Shown one piece after another: positions 48,401 through 59,384 of a stretch of DNA of 64,000 nt. How positions within the stretch are numbered: the first letter of the stretch is position 1; each line of letters opens with the position of its first letter. Made by a program: the position numbers and the translations under genes. A model generated the notes under the pieces. That model worked only from the letters and a program-made list of their open reading frames with translations. It did not search any database and was not told the origin of the DNA. The stretch lies in contig CM060850.1 of assembly GCA_030737835.1 (NCBI GenBank), forward strand, positions 29,181,716-29,245,715, written 5' to 3'. The stretch comes from Acorus gramineus (Eukaryota > Streptophyta > Magnoliopsida > Acorales > Acoraceae).

Positions 48401-51400
48401 AAATTTGAATGTTGATCAACGCAGGGCTATCCATAAGGTTGATTATATTTCTGTTTTCTTGTTTATATGTTTGTCTTGCACCCTCTCATCAATTTGGATT
48501 TAACTGTTAAATGGAAAATAATGATTAATTTACTATATTAGACAGATACATTTAAGCGTTTTATTTATTTTTTGTTTTCAGATTCTTACAGCAAAGGATT
48601 ACACTCTCATTCTAGGAATGCCTGGAACTGGCAAAACCTCAACTATGGTGCATGCTGTCAAGGCATTATTAATGAGAGGTTCTTCCATTTTAGTTACATC
48701 CTACACAAATTCTGCTGTTGATAATTTGCTTATCAAATTGAAAGCTGAGGTTAGTTTTATCCTATCTATAATTTAAGACGGTGTGTGTTTAGTGATAAAG
48801 GGAGTTTTGTGCAATCTTGCTGTATAGAATTTCTAATTGCAATCTTCCAAAGATCAACTTGTGCTTGAACCGATGTGTACTTGGACAATCTGTTTGTTCA
48901 TTTCCTTGAATATTGATAATAAGTGCCATGCAATCTCACTAAATAATATAACAAAATAGTCTGCAAAACAAGTCTGATTTTATGCATAGCAAACAATTTT
49001 TTTTATAGTAATAATAGTGAACGAATTGTTAATAGAGTTTGTCCATCAATTTGTCACATAATATACTGTGACCCTGTAACAGTTCACAATTTGATTTTTT
49101 TTTCATATTCTACCAGTAATTATATATCACTCCACTACATAAAAATCATGCTGATGATCACTCAATATTGGTGTCTAATCAGTTCAAATTTTGGGATATT
49201 TATTGTTGAAGTTTCTTTTAAACTCTAGACTTACAGATGGTGAAGTACAGATTTCGCTGTACACAATTCATGTGATTTAATGTCACATTGAGTGCTTATC
49301 AGTTTTTTGAATGCATGCTGCAGAAGATATTTCAGAAGAAAATACTTTTATGATTTTTCCCATAAGAACTTTGCAACAGTGACTCTTTATGCCTAGCGCC
49401 GCATCTCTAGCCTATCCAAGCACAGTTCATGTAACATATCCTCCATTTATTGACACTGAATATTAGGTACTTGTTTCACGGTGGATACTTGTTTTCAAAG
49501 ATCAACACATTTCCATATATAGAAATTCAACTAAATGTTGTTTGTGGAATTCATCAATTCCTATAAATTTATTTGAATCATGGAATTATCTTCAATGCAC
49601 ATTCAGTGGTATCAGTAACACCAACATTGACTATCAAGGCTTAAATAAAGCAACTCTTACATTCTGGGTCTTACCATGTTCAGAAGAGCCACCATTTGCA
49701 TCTTTGATCAGAGCTCAACCTTGATGTATCATTTATCCAATTCATTTATCGCCTATGCTTCAATATAGAGTATTGGACCCATTTATTATGCATGACAAAA
49801 AGTTTGATTTCTTCATCTTCCACTATTAGCTCTCATCCAGTTGTGGAGTACTCTGCCTAGCCTTTTTATTTCATTTATTTTATTCTATTTGTAGAAAAGT
49901 GGGAAGCTCTTCAATCTTTTCTGCGAGAAACTGGATGAGTTTAGATTTGAAGGGCATGAGCCCAAGACAAACAGAATTAACAAGTGGGTGGCTGGAGCAT
50001 ATGAACAATTTTGAGCAATTTTAATATGATCACATGGGAAAAAAGACAGTTATAGGTAACTAAAGTGAAAATATTAGTATCTTTTGTAATTTTCTGGATT
50101 TTTTTGCATATTTTGGGGCACTTTAATATCTTAGGTTGGCTGCTTTCATACATATGTCAGTAGTTGTACTTTTGAATCCTTCCTATTTTTCCAAATCCTG
50201 TGCTGCTCAATGTTTCCGTTGGTCATACCACCGTGAACTTGTCTTTTTTTAATCAAGCCTCTTAGTTGACCTATCAGCTTTTACAGGGAATAGATTTCAT
50301 GCGTATTGGAAGAGATGAAGCTGTGCATAATGACATCCATGGGCACTGTCTTTCAGGTCTGATGATCTCTGCTCCTTGTTCATTTTCTTAACTGGCACAT
50401 ATATTTAAATTCTCTCTTTCTGCAGCCATGGGCACAGACAACGTACAGGACATTAAACAAAGGATGGAGACTGTCAAAGTTATTGGAGTTACCTGTTTGG
50501 GTATTTATCATCCCTTGCTTTCAAACAAGAAGTTTGACATCTGCATAATGGATGAAGCTGGACAAACCACTCTTCCTGTATGTGCATTTTCTATACCAAA
50601 AATAATTTACTTTCATAATTCGTGATTGTGTATATATTATCATGCATGGAAATTTGTGAATTTTTGACATTCTATTAGGTAGTCAAACTGTTTTAAAGAA
50701 TACAAATCATTACAGTAACCAACTCCAGTAGAACACTTGTTTTGGGCTGCAGAAAAACTTCATTTCTTTGCAATATTCAACTAGTATTATCAGAATGCTG
50801 TTGAATATATAGCACTTCAAAATACTCCAAATGCATGCATTGAACAGTTTTATCGTGCTTCATCATTTTCTATTGAATGAGAAATGCCTGATGTATAATT
50901 TGAGAGCATTCGACCTCTTCTTTTTTCTCCCCCCCCCCCCCCTTTTTTTTTGGGGGGGGGGGGGGGGGGGGAGTTGTTGTGTTGAGAAGGTGCCAATCAT
51001 ATGTGATGGACTTGTTTGAGTAAAACTCAACTTGAACATATTATGATGCTCATCATATATGACTGGAATCTTGTATTCATGATGTTTCTAGTATATGTGG
51101 TTCCATTTTAAGTTTTTCAATTATATTATGCTGGTTGGAGTATTTGATATTGTGGGTTGCATAGCTTTTGAAAGCAGAATACATTTTTCTAGCTCAATTT
51201 TGGTCTTGGCCATGTAATATTCTGGCTTTATTTCCTGGTACTGAACTTTATGTGGTCAGGTATCTTTAGGGCCTTTGATGCTTGCTTCAACATTTGTTCT
51301 TGTTGGAGATCATTATCAGCTACCGCCACTTGTTCAGGTTTGCAGCTGACGACTTTTATAAATTTTTTTTAACTATCTACCTTATTCTGATTATTTTAGG

Positions 51401-54124
51401 ACTGCTTATTTTACTAGAGCACAGAGGCTCGAGAAAATGGAATGGGAAGTAGTTTATTTTGCAGGCTCTCTGAAGCGCATCCAGAGGCAATTTCAGCATT
51501 ACAATTTCAGGTTCATTTGATCATGAAATTTCTAAGTTCCTGTAAGATGATATTTCTTTCTTGACATTTTTCATACCAATCAAGTGTCCATATAATATCA
51601 TTTGCAGTATCGCATGTGTGCTGGTATTATGGAACTATCAAATGCCTTAATATATGGCAACAGGCTGCGATGTGGCTCACCAGAGGTAGAAAATGCAAAG
51701 CTGAGCTTTTCCAAGGAAATGCCTGTTACATCATGGTTAAGAAAGGTAACTTTTGCAGTTAATCCTCCTGTTTTTCTTTGTAGTCTGTTACTCATAAGCT
51801 GCATGTGTTGTTGAAAAAAAAATCTCATCTCAGAATATGTGTTGTAACCAACCACCTCTTGGCAAATGTGCCCCCCTCTTCACTTTGGGGGGGGGGGGGT
51901 GTTGTTCCTAGATTTGAGTCTTAATCCTATTGATAGGATGAGATTTAACCAGTAAATAAAACGAAATGCGCACCAACCAAAAGATTGAATGTTGTAGGTC
52001 ATACAATTGTTGCTTTGTTAAATGCTAGGACAGATGATGCCTTGTGCCTAAGTTGTTTGAAGTGTCCTATGTTTAATACATTGGTGACAGTTTACTTCTA
52101 TGGGCCATCTCACCATATGATCTGTAGTTGAAAATTTTAACTTACCAAAATTGGAGCAACATTTGAATGGGCTGTTTTACAGAAAGCACCCATTCATCCA
52201 GCCCACCCAGGCTTGAATGTCAGCATTGAAGCAAAGAATTATAGGATTTAACCATCTATTTTAAAATTTTCATTCCAATAAGAATTTTATCTGCTGAAAA
52301 CATCTATTTCTATTTGGGCTTCTGGTTTAACTGTCTGGTCGTAAAACAGCTCTCTGATAAAAAATAATGTCCATGGAATTTATCACTTTCAAAATTTCAG
52401 CAAAACATAGAATACAGTGTTTTCATTTACAGTTTTTCCTTCTAGAACCTATCATTTATCCAAATTCCAAAAGCTGATAAGCGCTATATGACACAAACAT
52501 CTTATCGCTGATGTGCTTGTGCATTTTATGCTAAAATTCTTAGTTCCAGTGAGTTGATACATCCATACATTTTCACTTATCCTGGACTTTCTTTTGATCA
52601 ATTTATGCAGGTCATGGATCCAAACAAGCCGGTGGTATTTATTAACACAGGTTGGTTTTTGTTTGTCTGTTTGTGTTACCAGTGATATTATTCACTTCCT
52701 TTTCTTTAAGATATGTTATTTGTTTGGACTTCATTCTTCACTTCATTCTTTCAGATATGTTGCCTGCTCCTGAGATGAAAGAACAGAAATCTGTAAATAA
52801 TCCAACTGAGGCATACATTGTATCAGAGGTACAACACAGACAATTTGACAATGACATGTGGGAGTTGGGATCATTCTGCATTTTTATCCCTCATTATTTT
52901 TTTCATCACTTAAATTGATATTTTTTAAAAGCGTTCTTAAGAAGCCAACATTGGTATTAGTGTGTTCACTTCTAAGTAACTCGAGTGTGCATTTTTTTTT
53001 TTTCCCAACAAATTTTGCTTCACAGATGGCTGGAGAATTGGTGAATTGTGGCATTATTGTGGATGAAATTGGTATTATCACCCCTTACAACTCTCAAGCG
53101 AATCTCATCAGACGAGTTGTTTTCACTGCTGTGGACATACATACCATTGACAAATACCAGGTTATTCTGAGCATCTGTGTACATGAACTTTTACAAAGTA
53201 TTCTGCTAATTTTAGACTTCTTAAAATCATATTCTGGGGATCACATAATCCTAACCTGTTGATTTACTGTTTATTGTAGTGGTTGACTTTATTCCATAAA
53301 TATAGATTATTTTTTAAATTTTTTATATTATTTGGCTAATTTTACGTGGGTTCCTTGCTGGTTTTGCTAAGCATAAGATTCTATTTTTCTCTTTCCCTGC
53401 TCTGAATATGAGACTGTTGAAAAATGTTTAGCTTACGGTCCATTGTTGATGATACAGGGAAGGGATAAAGAATGCATTCTGGTGTCCTTTGTGAGATCTA
53501 GTGAAAACATTAGAGCCTGTGTTTCTTCGCTGCTTGGAGACTGGCATAGGATTAATGTTGCTCTTACACGGGCAAAGGTAATTGAAATATTTCCATTGTT
53601 CATTTTTTTCCCTGCAGGTGCCATATTAGTCTGTCGCGTCAAAATTTTCCTTTTAGGCTTGTACTGAATTTTTTGGATGTGATGTCATTTTTCTCCCCTG
53701 AACTTATCATGTGCACATGTACCATAGATGCAGTTGCACATTGGAATTTTTATACCATACATGCTTCACTGTTTGTGAGATCTAGTGAAAACATCCATTG
53801 CCCTGCATGTTTCCTTGTCAAGTACTCATTTCTATATGATTTTTTCCCCTTAAATCTGTGGTTTTCTTTCTTTCTTTTCTGGTCCTTCCATGAGTTTATC
53901 AGTATGTGGATCTTTCCCTTTTCCTATTTATTTCTGGCGCTTGTCATGTTTCATTGGGTGGTGTGATATGTCAACGTAGTTTTTATTTGATTTTGTTTTA
54001 TTCTTGTTTTTTCATCCCATGTTTGGTTAGAAAGATTAATAAGCAAGTTTTAATAAGGTGTGAGAAATCCCAAGTTAGGAACTACTGAATCTAGCAACAG
54101 ATTAATGACCGGAAGTTAGCTTAT

Positions 54125-54188
<64 letters not shown>

Positions 54189-54533
54189 GATATTCTGCTT
54201 GAAAATATCCATTTATCTGGACATGGTTAAGAAACAATAAGATTGAGTTCCTTTTGCTCAAATCAATCTTTTGCTACATCTTAAAGTCCCATATTCTTCT
54301 CATTATTATGGTGGACTTTCATACTAACTTGGTGTTCCAGCAATTTAAACATGCATTCTTTTTTTTGGGTGGTGCAGAAGAAGTTGATCATGGTTGGTTC
54401 GTGCAGAACTCTTTCGAGGGTTCCTTTGATGAAGCTTCTAATAGAGAAGGTTGAGATTCAGGATGGAATTCTACACATCTCCAAGAATGATATCCATTAT
54501 TGGGGGGAGTTAAGAAAATGCCCTCAGAATTAG
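32709..54533 (+). CDS. DNA2: DNA2 replication ATP-dependent helicase/nuclease, exon 3 interrupted by a Copia element
   Basis: The 34 exons sum to about 3873 nt, 1290 residues once the transposon is left out. DNA2 trims long flaps in Okazaki fragment maturation and resects breaks in the nucleus. A PIP-like KFRIQHFF sits at residues 24-31. The iron-sulfur cysteines appear as FSCARR and [10 protein letters not shown]. The RecB-like nuclease is shown by [10 protein letters not shown] and PLEFKSGKG. The superfamily 1 helicase has [10 protein letters not shown] (about residue 895), [33 protein letters not shown] and NVALTRAK. The coding sequence breaks after codon 189, where the element begins; its first codons include a stop. 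All other exons are open with consensus borders. Skipping exon 3 (108 bp, phase 0/0) would restore the frame, so the gene may still be functional, but that is inference. Confidence 0.9.
33486..34467 (+). repeat. 5' LTR of the Copia element
   Basis: It begins TGTTAGTGTT and ends near TTGCCCTGA. It contains a very GC-rich block with CGCGCGC runs and a TATA box at about 34092, and it aligns with 39119-40105. No standard tRNA-Met primer binding site was seen directly after it. Confidence 0.85.
34555..35973 (+). CDS. Copia gag and protease, frame broken at the end
   Basis: Starting at MGLVEDL, the frame encodes a Copia gag region (typical FDGTNFKRW start), a nucleocapsid CCHC knuckle [14 protein letters not shown], and the aspartic protease site [13 protein letters not shown]. 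The frame then leaves the polyprotein near 35930 and stops at 35973, while the integrase continues in another frame from about 35933. A small indel there is the likely cause. An upstream in-frame start at 34498 exists, but the gag start is more family-like at 34555. Confidence 0.8.
   Translation: MGLVEDLSAKPALFDGTNFKRWQQQCRYWLTTLGLISVLRTVLGESKSLSDKESTSIDLTKTSDPKDADPDKIADPKGKTIELDGAWEEKDFLCHGRILSALTPELYDIFCTTKCTFELWTELEKKYSLEDAGLEKYAVGKFLKFNMVDNLSIMKQIVDLKTIIHEIRKYGMILDDTFLAYSIIEKLPPSWSNFAIKLKHRRGIPVLNDILTTIRIEDEHRLQDKVSKLPKEFSAKAHIAEGFKPKSKPFKKNGAAKGHVKPQFKKKTNDEAGCYVCGKKGHIARSCYKRKTLPQNLNYKSNHPTQKDSENKVQANVVIHDPAPSSSQIRFVTVHPELNLACQSTDWWIDTGANVHLCSDRSLFTSYQAIDGHVRMGNNSAARIIGEGHVDLLFTSGNVLSLQNVQHVPDLRKNLVSGSLLIQQGYKLVFEANKVVITRFETFVGKGYVCDGLFKLNIMFECSSSIYYCFEC
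35933..37210 (+). CDS. Copia integrase and pol linker, frame broken at the end
   Basis: It holds the HHCC zinc module (HARLGHLN ... CHICVQAKQ), the integrase core with FIDDFSKF and SDRGGEYTS...[20 protein letters not shown], and the GKRP-like linker. Homology to reverse transcriptase switches frame near 37075, consistent with a single-base loss. The stop at 37210 is therefore not the natural end. Confidence 0.8.
   Translation: MNVLPPSTTALNVESHNMWHARLGHLNLSTIKRMMFLDLIPKSRLNETSKCHICVQAKQPRKPFKSVDRISELLGLVHSDICEMNGMLTRGGKRYFITFIDDFSKFCYVYLLRSKDEALEFFKIYKAEVENQLDRKIKVIRSDRGGEYTSNEFSKLCEDNGIIHQTTAPYSPQSNGVAERKNRTLCDMVNSMLSSSGLSENFWGEAIYSACHILNRVPLRNCDKTPYELWKGRKPNLSSIKVWGCLAKVNIPPPKKKKLGPKTIDCVFVGYAYHSAAYRFLVLQSGIPEISPNSIIESRDVVFFEDSFPMKTTNSKAIGHKSTADLGASSSFVPSLENEPELRRSKRPRVEKTFGDDFLTFLIEDDPLTFNEAMSSLDAYGEKQLIVNLIPFFIIILGFLLLSLQVVEQLGVNGSSKRNFVQMAL
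37261..38568 (+). CDS. Copia reverse transcriptase and RNase H
   Basis: The frame is open from about 37080, so the ATG at 37261 is not a true start. Motifs: [31 protein letters not shown], the catalytic [10 protein letters not shown], the SDANW and ESELIAL boxes of RNase H, and a C-terminal [14 protein letters not shown] block. It ends at 38568. About 550 bases of non-coding sequence lie before the 3' LTR. Confidence 0.88.
   Translation: MDYFDTYSPVTRITTIRILVALASIHGLEIHQMDVKTAFLHGDLNEEIYMDQPEGFVVPGQEQKVCKLVKSLYGLKQAPKQWYEKFDRVIASFGFKNNEYDRCLYMKVKSDACVIICLYVDDILIFGSNQDIIEETKIFLSKNFDMKDLGHASLILGIKLVKTSSGITLSQSHYIEKILKKFDMYDFSPVHTPYDSSIKLKKNLGEPVGQELYAQMIGSLMYLMNCTRPDIAYAVCRLSRYTSNPNKEHWTALTRVFRYLRGSISLSLHYTGFPPVLEGYSDANWISDSVDIKSTSGFVFLIGGAAIAWRSVKQTVIARSTMESELIALDIAASEAEWLRNLLSEIPLMGKPIPAISIRCDNKGVIAKSLQNNDNEKMSRHLRLRYKSIRHLISQGIITLEFVRSERNLADHFTKGLVRRLVHETSRGMGLQPII
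39119..40105 (+). repeat. 3' LTR of the Copia element
   Basis: It begins TGTTAGTGTTGGG right after the polypurine tract at 39107-39118 and ends at 40105 before the TGCCT duplication. It differs from the 5' LTR by base changes and by indels, for example a missing 15-bp stretch before CGCGACAAC and an extra GGGCCACTCT. Confidence 0.85.
40111..46339 (+). other. DNA2: DNA2 exons 3 (remainder) to 17: linker, OB/nuclease region, Fe-S cysteines
   Basis: Exon ends: 40111-40125 (last five codons of exon 3), 40202-40264, 40978-41184, 41274-41327, 41415-41476, 42294-42426, 42598-42708, 42848-42944, 43150-43232, 44035-44094, 44430-44582, 45556-45611, 45786-45846, 45924-46034 and 46283-46339. The introns after 44094 and 44582 start with GC (GAG|GCAAGA and CAG|GCAAGT), the rest with GT. 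The nuclease core lies in 44430-45846. Confidence 0.82.
46924..54533 (+). other. DNA2: DNA2 exons 18-34: helicase half and C-terminus
   Basis: Exon ends: 46924-47058, 47137-47385, 47666-47740, 47904-48025, 48157-48229, 48333-48437, 48582-48749 (Walker A), about 50287-50356, 50426-50577 (DEAG box), 51260-51337, 51418-51510, 51608-51745, about 52611-52650, 52755-52828, 53026-53160, 53458-53577 and 54378-54533 with the TAG stop. The 1.5-kb intron after 48749 holds no recognised element. A (TA)n tract at about 54127-54182 lies in the last intron. Confidence 0.82.
50929..50971. repeat. C14-T9-G20 homopolymer run in a DNA2 intron
   Basis: About 14 C are followed by 9 T and then about 20 G, giving a perfect C/G hairpin with a T loop. 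It lies in the intron after exon 26. A second G run of about 11 is at 51888 in a later intron. Confidence 0.8.
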
Positions 54534-54539
54534 TACAAA

Positions 54540-55016
54540 TTTTTCGATTACAACAAGTTTGTTAGACTCTCTCCCATTCCCACAAAATTTATTCCAGAAA
54601 GCGAAGATTTGAATATTTAGTAGTCAAGAGTTCCTGATAGCTGAAGAATATTAGGTTCATATAGTTTTGGGGGGATCATATTGGAGAGTAACATCGTTGT
54701 TTGTTTATGTGGTGGGGTAATGTAATAATTTTTTGACAGATGTAATCTTTTATTCTCATCTCATTTGCAAAGTAAGTTCTGATGGGAAAAAAAAACTGTA
54801 ATGAATGTGGTGTAATTGTGTAAAGTTAGACTGCAAAATATTTGTAACATAAATATTATTCCTTATGTGCATAGGTAATTGATATTTTCACTTAGTTTCT
54901 TTGATGTTAGAGGATAACAGTCTCAGAATCCTGATATCAATACTGCAAGAGTTGCATTCATAAAAGTGGCTCCTCAAGAATGGGATGTGGAAGACTAATT
55001 TCATGACAGTTTACAC
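54540..55016 (+). other. DNA2 3' UTR and a possible extra terminal exon
   Basis: After the stop, about 250 bases look like 3' UTR. At about 54932-54999, after TCTCAG, a frame reads NPDINTARVAFIKVAPQEWD and closes with VED-stop. Its codon usage looks coding-like, but no family is recognised. It could be an alternative last exon or a gene relic. Confidence 0.25.
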
Positions 55017-55184
55017 TTCTTGGTGCCCTTTCAATCATTGGTGAGTAGAAATCATGGACTTTGAATCTGGCTCAGTAAATCAATTGCATGGTAGCTGTAG
55101 TTCTTGGTGCCCTTTCAATCATTGGTGAGTAGAAATCATGGACTTTGAATCTGGCTCAGTAAATCAATTGCATGGTAGCTGTAG
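55017..55184. repeat. Perfect 84-bp tandem duplication
   Basis: The 84 bases from TTCTTGGTGCCC to GGTAGCTGTAG occur at 55017-55100 and again at 55101-55184 without a visible difference. The unit is not coding. Confidence 0.85.
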
Positions 55185-56088
55185 AATTTAAAATTGTACT
55201 TTTTGCTGTTAAGTAATTTTTTATTCTGACTGAATCTTTTTCTAGCAGGAGGGTCAGGATTGAACCCAGAAGGTAAGCATCTCTATCAACCTATAAAGAG
55301 GTGAACATGAGCATCTCTAAAAGACTCTACATTACATTTTTTTCTACGTAGAGTTAAAAACTTTAAAATCCACCTTCAAAAGCCTTTCCACACTCCTCTC
55401 ATTACATTTTTCTCTGACACACTCTCAACGGGTGGGAGTCAAATTCATGTCCTATATTTAAAAAAGATTATATTATCTCATTCCTTTTCTTTCATTTTTT
55501 TTGTTTCTTTATCTTTATGTGGGCATATTGGGTGTTTCTCTACATGAATTTTTTTTATTCATTAATAATAATTAATTTTTATTCATTATAAATAATTTTT
55601 ATGTATTTTTCATGTTTTCAAATTTTTAATTAACTTTCAATTAATTTTTATTCATTATTAATAATTTTTATTTGAATAATTTTTTTTCCAAGTCAATATT
55701 TGATCATTTTTAGAATATGTTTTTATTCATTTGATATTTAGACATTATGTAATTTATAGATAAGAATGAAGATAGGGTAAGAATAAGGATTCTTTTAGAA
55801 TGACATGTTGCAGATTCTTTTAGAAATACTAGGGAGGATAGACCATTGTTTGGTTGGTGGTATGCAAAAATGGATTATAAATTCATCCTAAAGTTATTAA
55901 AAAGATATTAAAAATGTGAAATCAAAATTCCACGAATTTGAAGGAATTCCGAAAACCTCAATGAAAGTCATCAATTAATAACATAATTATTTAAGGATAT
56001 TATTATCATTTTATATTCTAATTCCATGTGTTTATATAATATGTAATTTATTATCAAATAAATATTTTATCATGTTCGGATATTCAAT
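55185..56088. other. AT-rich spacer downstream of DNA2
   Basis: The sequence is mostly A and T with short direct repeats of TAATTTTTATTCATTA near 55560-55680. No exon or defined element was recognised. Confidence 0.5.
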
Positions 56089-56935
56089 TTTTTTTTTTTT
56101 TAGAGAAAAGTAGATCTTGCTATTAACATTTATATTTAAAGTGGGTTACAAATCTGAAAGATGGTGAGAAGAAGAGAGAGAAGTAATTAAAGGAAGAAGA
56201 AAAAAAAAATACAAAGATAAAGATAAGAGATGTCGATAAATAAAGATGGGTGAAGAGGTAGCGATGCATTAGACGGGTTGTCTAATGTCATCCCAGTGGA
56301 CACTCACCCCTCGACTCTCTGTTTAATTTGTGATGACTATTTCGCTTCGAGAGAATACGATCCCTTTTGCCGTGGAGATGTCACGCCCCTAGTTAGACAT
56401 AGAAAGCACTACCATTTGTCACATATTTTTCACTAAGACTCAAGTTCTTGAATATCACCTCGTTTCTAGTCCTCCAAATGGCTCATGCAATCGCTGGTAT
56501 GATCGATCGCAGCACGGAGTTCTCGAGTCTTGATGTATTCGGCTGGCGGATGTCCTTCCCAGCTGCTCACATGCCCTCAATGTCATAGAAAGAAGGTCTC
56601 TATGTCGTGGCTGCACCCACTGCATCCCATAGCTATCTGAACACCCGACATTGACAGAAGAGGTGAGCTACCATCTCAGGTTTCTCCCCGCAGAGAGCAC
56701 AGTCGGTCGGCTCGGATGGCCTCCACTTCGCTCGGTAGACCTTTGTGAGAAGGCGCTCTTGGTACAATTGCCACATAAATACTTTGATCTTGAGAAGTAT
56801 CTTAGGCCGTCAAATTTGTCGGAACTTTGGGGCCGTGTGTTGTGCCACAGGCCGAGCCCTTCTTCTCCACCGGTAGGAGGTTTTGACCGAGAAACCTGAA
56901 GTCGGACTCGGCCCCCACGCAATTTTTTATAATTG
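56089..56935 (-). mobile_element. Decayed LINE reverse-transcriptase 3' remnant
   Basis: On the minus strand, translation from about 56810 gives the zinc-binding end of plant LINE reverse transcriptase: KVFMWQLYQERLLTKVYRAKW, then a CALCGEKPEMVAHLFCQC cysteine cluster, and further on AIWRTRNEVIFKN. Several stop codons replace tryptophans and other residues, so it is dead. A run of 14 T at about 56089-56102 on the plus strand is its poly(A) tail. Confidence 0.8.
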
Positions 56936-57403
56936 TGATATACATGAAAGTCGAGTTCTCAAATATATGTACAAAATTGCTAGCATATTTATATTAAAAA
57001 AATCAAATTCTTTAGAATCCATTAACTAACCAAGCAATCTAATAAAATTTAAATCTGTGATAAAATGATTACATATACAAAAATACATTGAATAAATACT
57101 GTCGGCGAGAGAGGGGAGAGGAGAGACGCCAGCATGACCAGCCAATGAGACCATGTGAGAAAAAAAAAGAGCGGTGGCCCTACTTTCATTCATTCCACTG
57201 ACTCTGATGAGTGAGAGACCACAGTTTTGCCTGAATGCCACCCCCACAGCCCCCTCCACTTGCTCTGTTTTTTTGTCCTCTCTGTTTTGTAAAAACAACA
57301 CCCAAGCTTTTGATTCTCTCTCCCCCAACACAGTTACTACTAACAAAGAAAAGTGATATCTGTATACACAAATCTGGATAATGCAGATTTGGACGGAAGC
57401 TGG

Positions 57404-57875
57404 GTAAGTCTCTTAATTATCTAAAAAAATTCTAAATCTTATTCGAATTCGTATTCAAAAAATTATTATTTTTTTGATATTTTAGAGTGTGAATATGGAT
57501 ATCAATGTATCCATTTAAAAAAATATCTTTATCTGATATGCTATAAAAATATATATGTTTGTATTATATATTATTTATTTTTGTTATCTTGTATGATTAA
57601 TTATAATAGTAATATATTATATTATTATTAAATTTTTAATGTATGATATCCAAAAGAGAGAATAAACCTTAAAAATCTAAATTTTTCATCTCTATCTAAT
57701 ATATCACTTTATTATCTAAATTAATGTTAATATTTTAACATGTCAATTATCTAAAAAAATATCTGTATCCGATCCGTATATGTAGAAATTTGAATCCAAA
57801 AATTAATATACTTATCTGAATGATTAGAATATGTTATGGATATTAACGTATCTGATCCATTGACATGATTAAATC
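57404..57875. mobile_element. GGATA/TATCC-rich element, second family member
   Basis: It contains TTAATTATCTAAAA at the left, TATCCGATCCGTATATG inside and ATCCATTGACATG at the right. The text resembles 2989-3519, but the ends are eroded. Confidence 0.35.
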
Positions 57876-58480
57876 TAGGTTTGGTTTTTTATGTTATAAA
57901 ATAGAAATTGTTCAAAATTTAATTTTCCATAATAAAAGGGTAGCTAAAAAAAAAAGTTGCAACATATTCTCGAAATAAAAGGCTAATACATGAAAAGCAC
58001 GTTGATATACTTGTACACTTCTGGAGATATCACATTATCTAACTTAGTACAAGAAAAAGTATATACTCTATTATATCAGTATATATTCATTACAAAAGGT
58101 ATAAAAATATTTACATTCAATTCATTTGAGTACATTATTTGTTATAAAAGTATGTATTTCATTAAAACATTATTTTTATTAAAATTAAATGTAATATTTT
58201 CCAAGATTCAACAGGAGACTTGACTCATGACTAAGCAGGATAATTGTAATATACGCGAATGACCATAGTGAAAATTTAATCCTAAATTAAATGCTAATGC
58301 CGGCCTAATCCCGATCCCAAGAAGGGTGAAATCGGAGATTCTAATGCTACCTCTCTTACAGGGCATCCAAGGCGTCCAAAAAAGTTCTCCTTTTCACACA
58401 CTATGGCCGGTGACAGTTGCACTTCCCTCCAAACAAATAAAATAAATAAAAAGTGTCCCCTCTTCCCCCATTAAAACCCC
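57876..58480. other. Spacer upstream of the PMT gene
   Basis: AT-rich sequence without recognised exons. From about 58440 a CT-rich stretch begins, probably the promoter and leader of the methyltransferase gene. Confidence 0.45.
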
Positions 58481-59384
58481 TCTCTCCCTTCTCTCTGTCC
58501 CTTCCCCAACAAAACCCAAACTTTATTTCTCCCTGAAAATGCACTAAAAACAGCCTGAACAAGCAACCGCAAGATCTCTTGCATTTCTAAAGTGGGTTTT
58601 TTTCCCCCATCTTTTCTTCTAGTTGGGGTTGTATGTTTGGTCTTTTGAATTTCTTTAGTGGGTAGTTTGGTATATTTTTTGTTTCTGCGCTTATATTGTA
58701 GAATTGTTTAGATTAGATTATTATGATTTTTTTGGGTAAAGTTGCAACCATATGAAATGGGTTCACACTTCACAGTGAGTTCTCAGCTGGAGTGGTTTTG
58801 GGTTGGTCTTTGTTTCACATCTTTGTGTTAGTGGTTCTTGGAAGATTTGGCTTCTCTGGTTATGTTCACTCATTCATCACTGCATCAGTGTATGATGTTG
58901 AGTTGGTTTTGCCTGCTTTTGTTAAAAAAAATGATATAATGTTAGATCTTGATGATCCTTGCTCTACATGATTGGTCAATATGTAGTAACCCCCGTTAAC
59001 CATGTTAATTTTTCTTTTTCTTTTTGATGTTATAGTAGCTCATTTAATGTTGAACGTTCATGTTTTGAATGCCCACATGTTCGTTTCCCGGTAGTCGGAC
59101 TGATCACTTGAACTTTGAATTTGTACTAGTTTAATTCGATTTAAGCAATGTATCAATTAGGATCAACTTATCCCCCTTATGATGTTGGAATTCTTAAGTA
59201 TGAAGTAGAAAAGAAAGTTTGGTCTTTCTTACTTTACAAATTGAAAGTCGTTGTTTTGAGATATCTCATGCTGATGTGATGGACTGTCTCTCTATTTTCT
59301 TGATCACTATTGTTCTGCTATGTAAGGTTGAGAAAAGGAAGCCTCCATAATGTTTTATGTGGTATAATTTTTTCTCAGGACATC

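Noticed and set aside
32709-54533. Calling DNA2 a plain pseudogene
   Set aside because: Apart from the Copia insert all exons are open with good splice sites and catalytic motifs, and skipping exon 3 is frame-neutral.
57100-57370. Candidate leader exon at CT-rich sequence 57170-57350
   Set aside because: No coding motif or clear downstream exon joins it, and the PMT leader fits better near 58480-58600.
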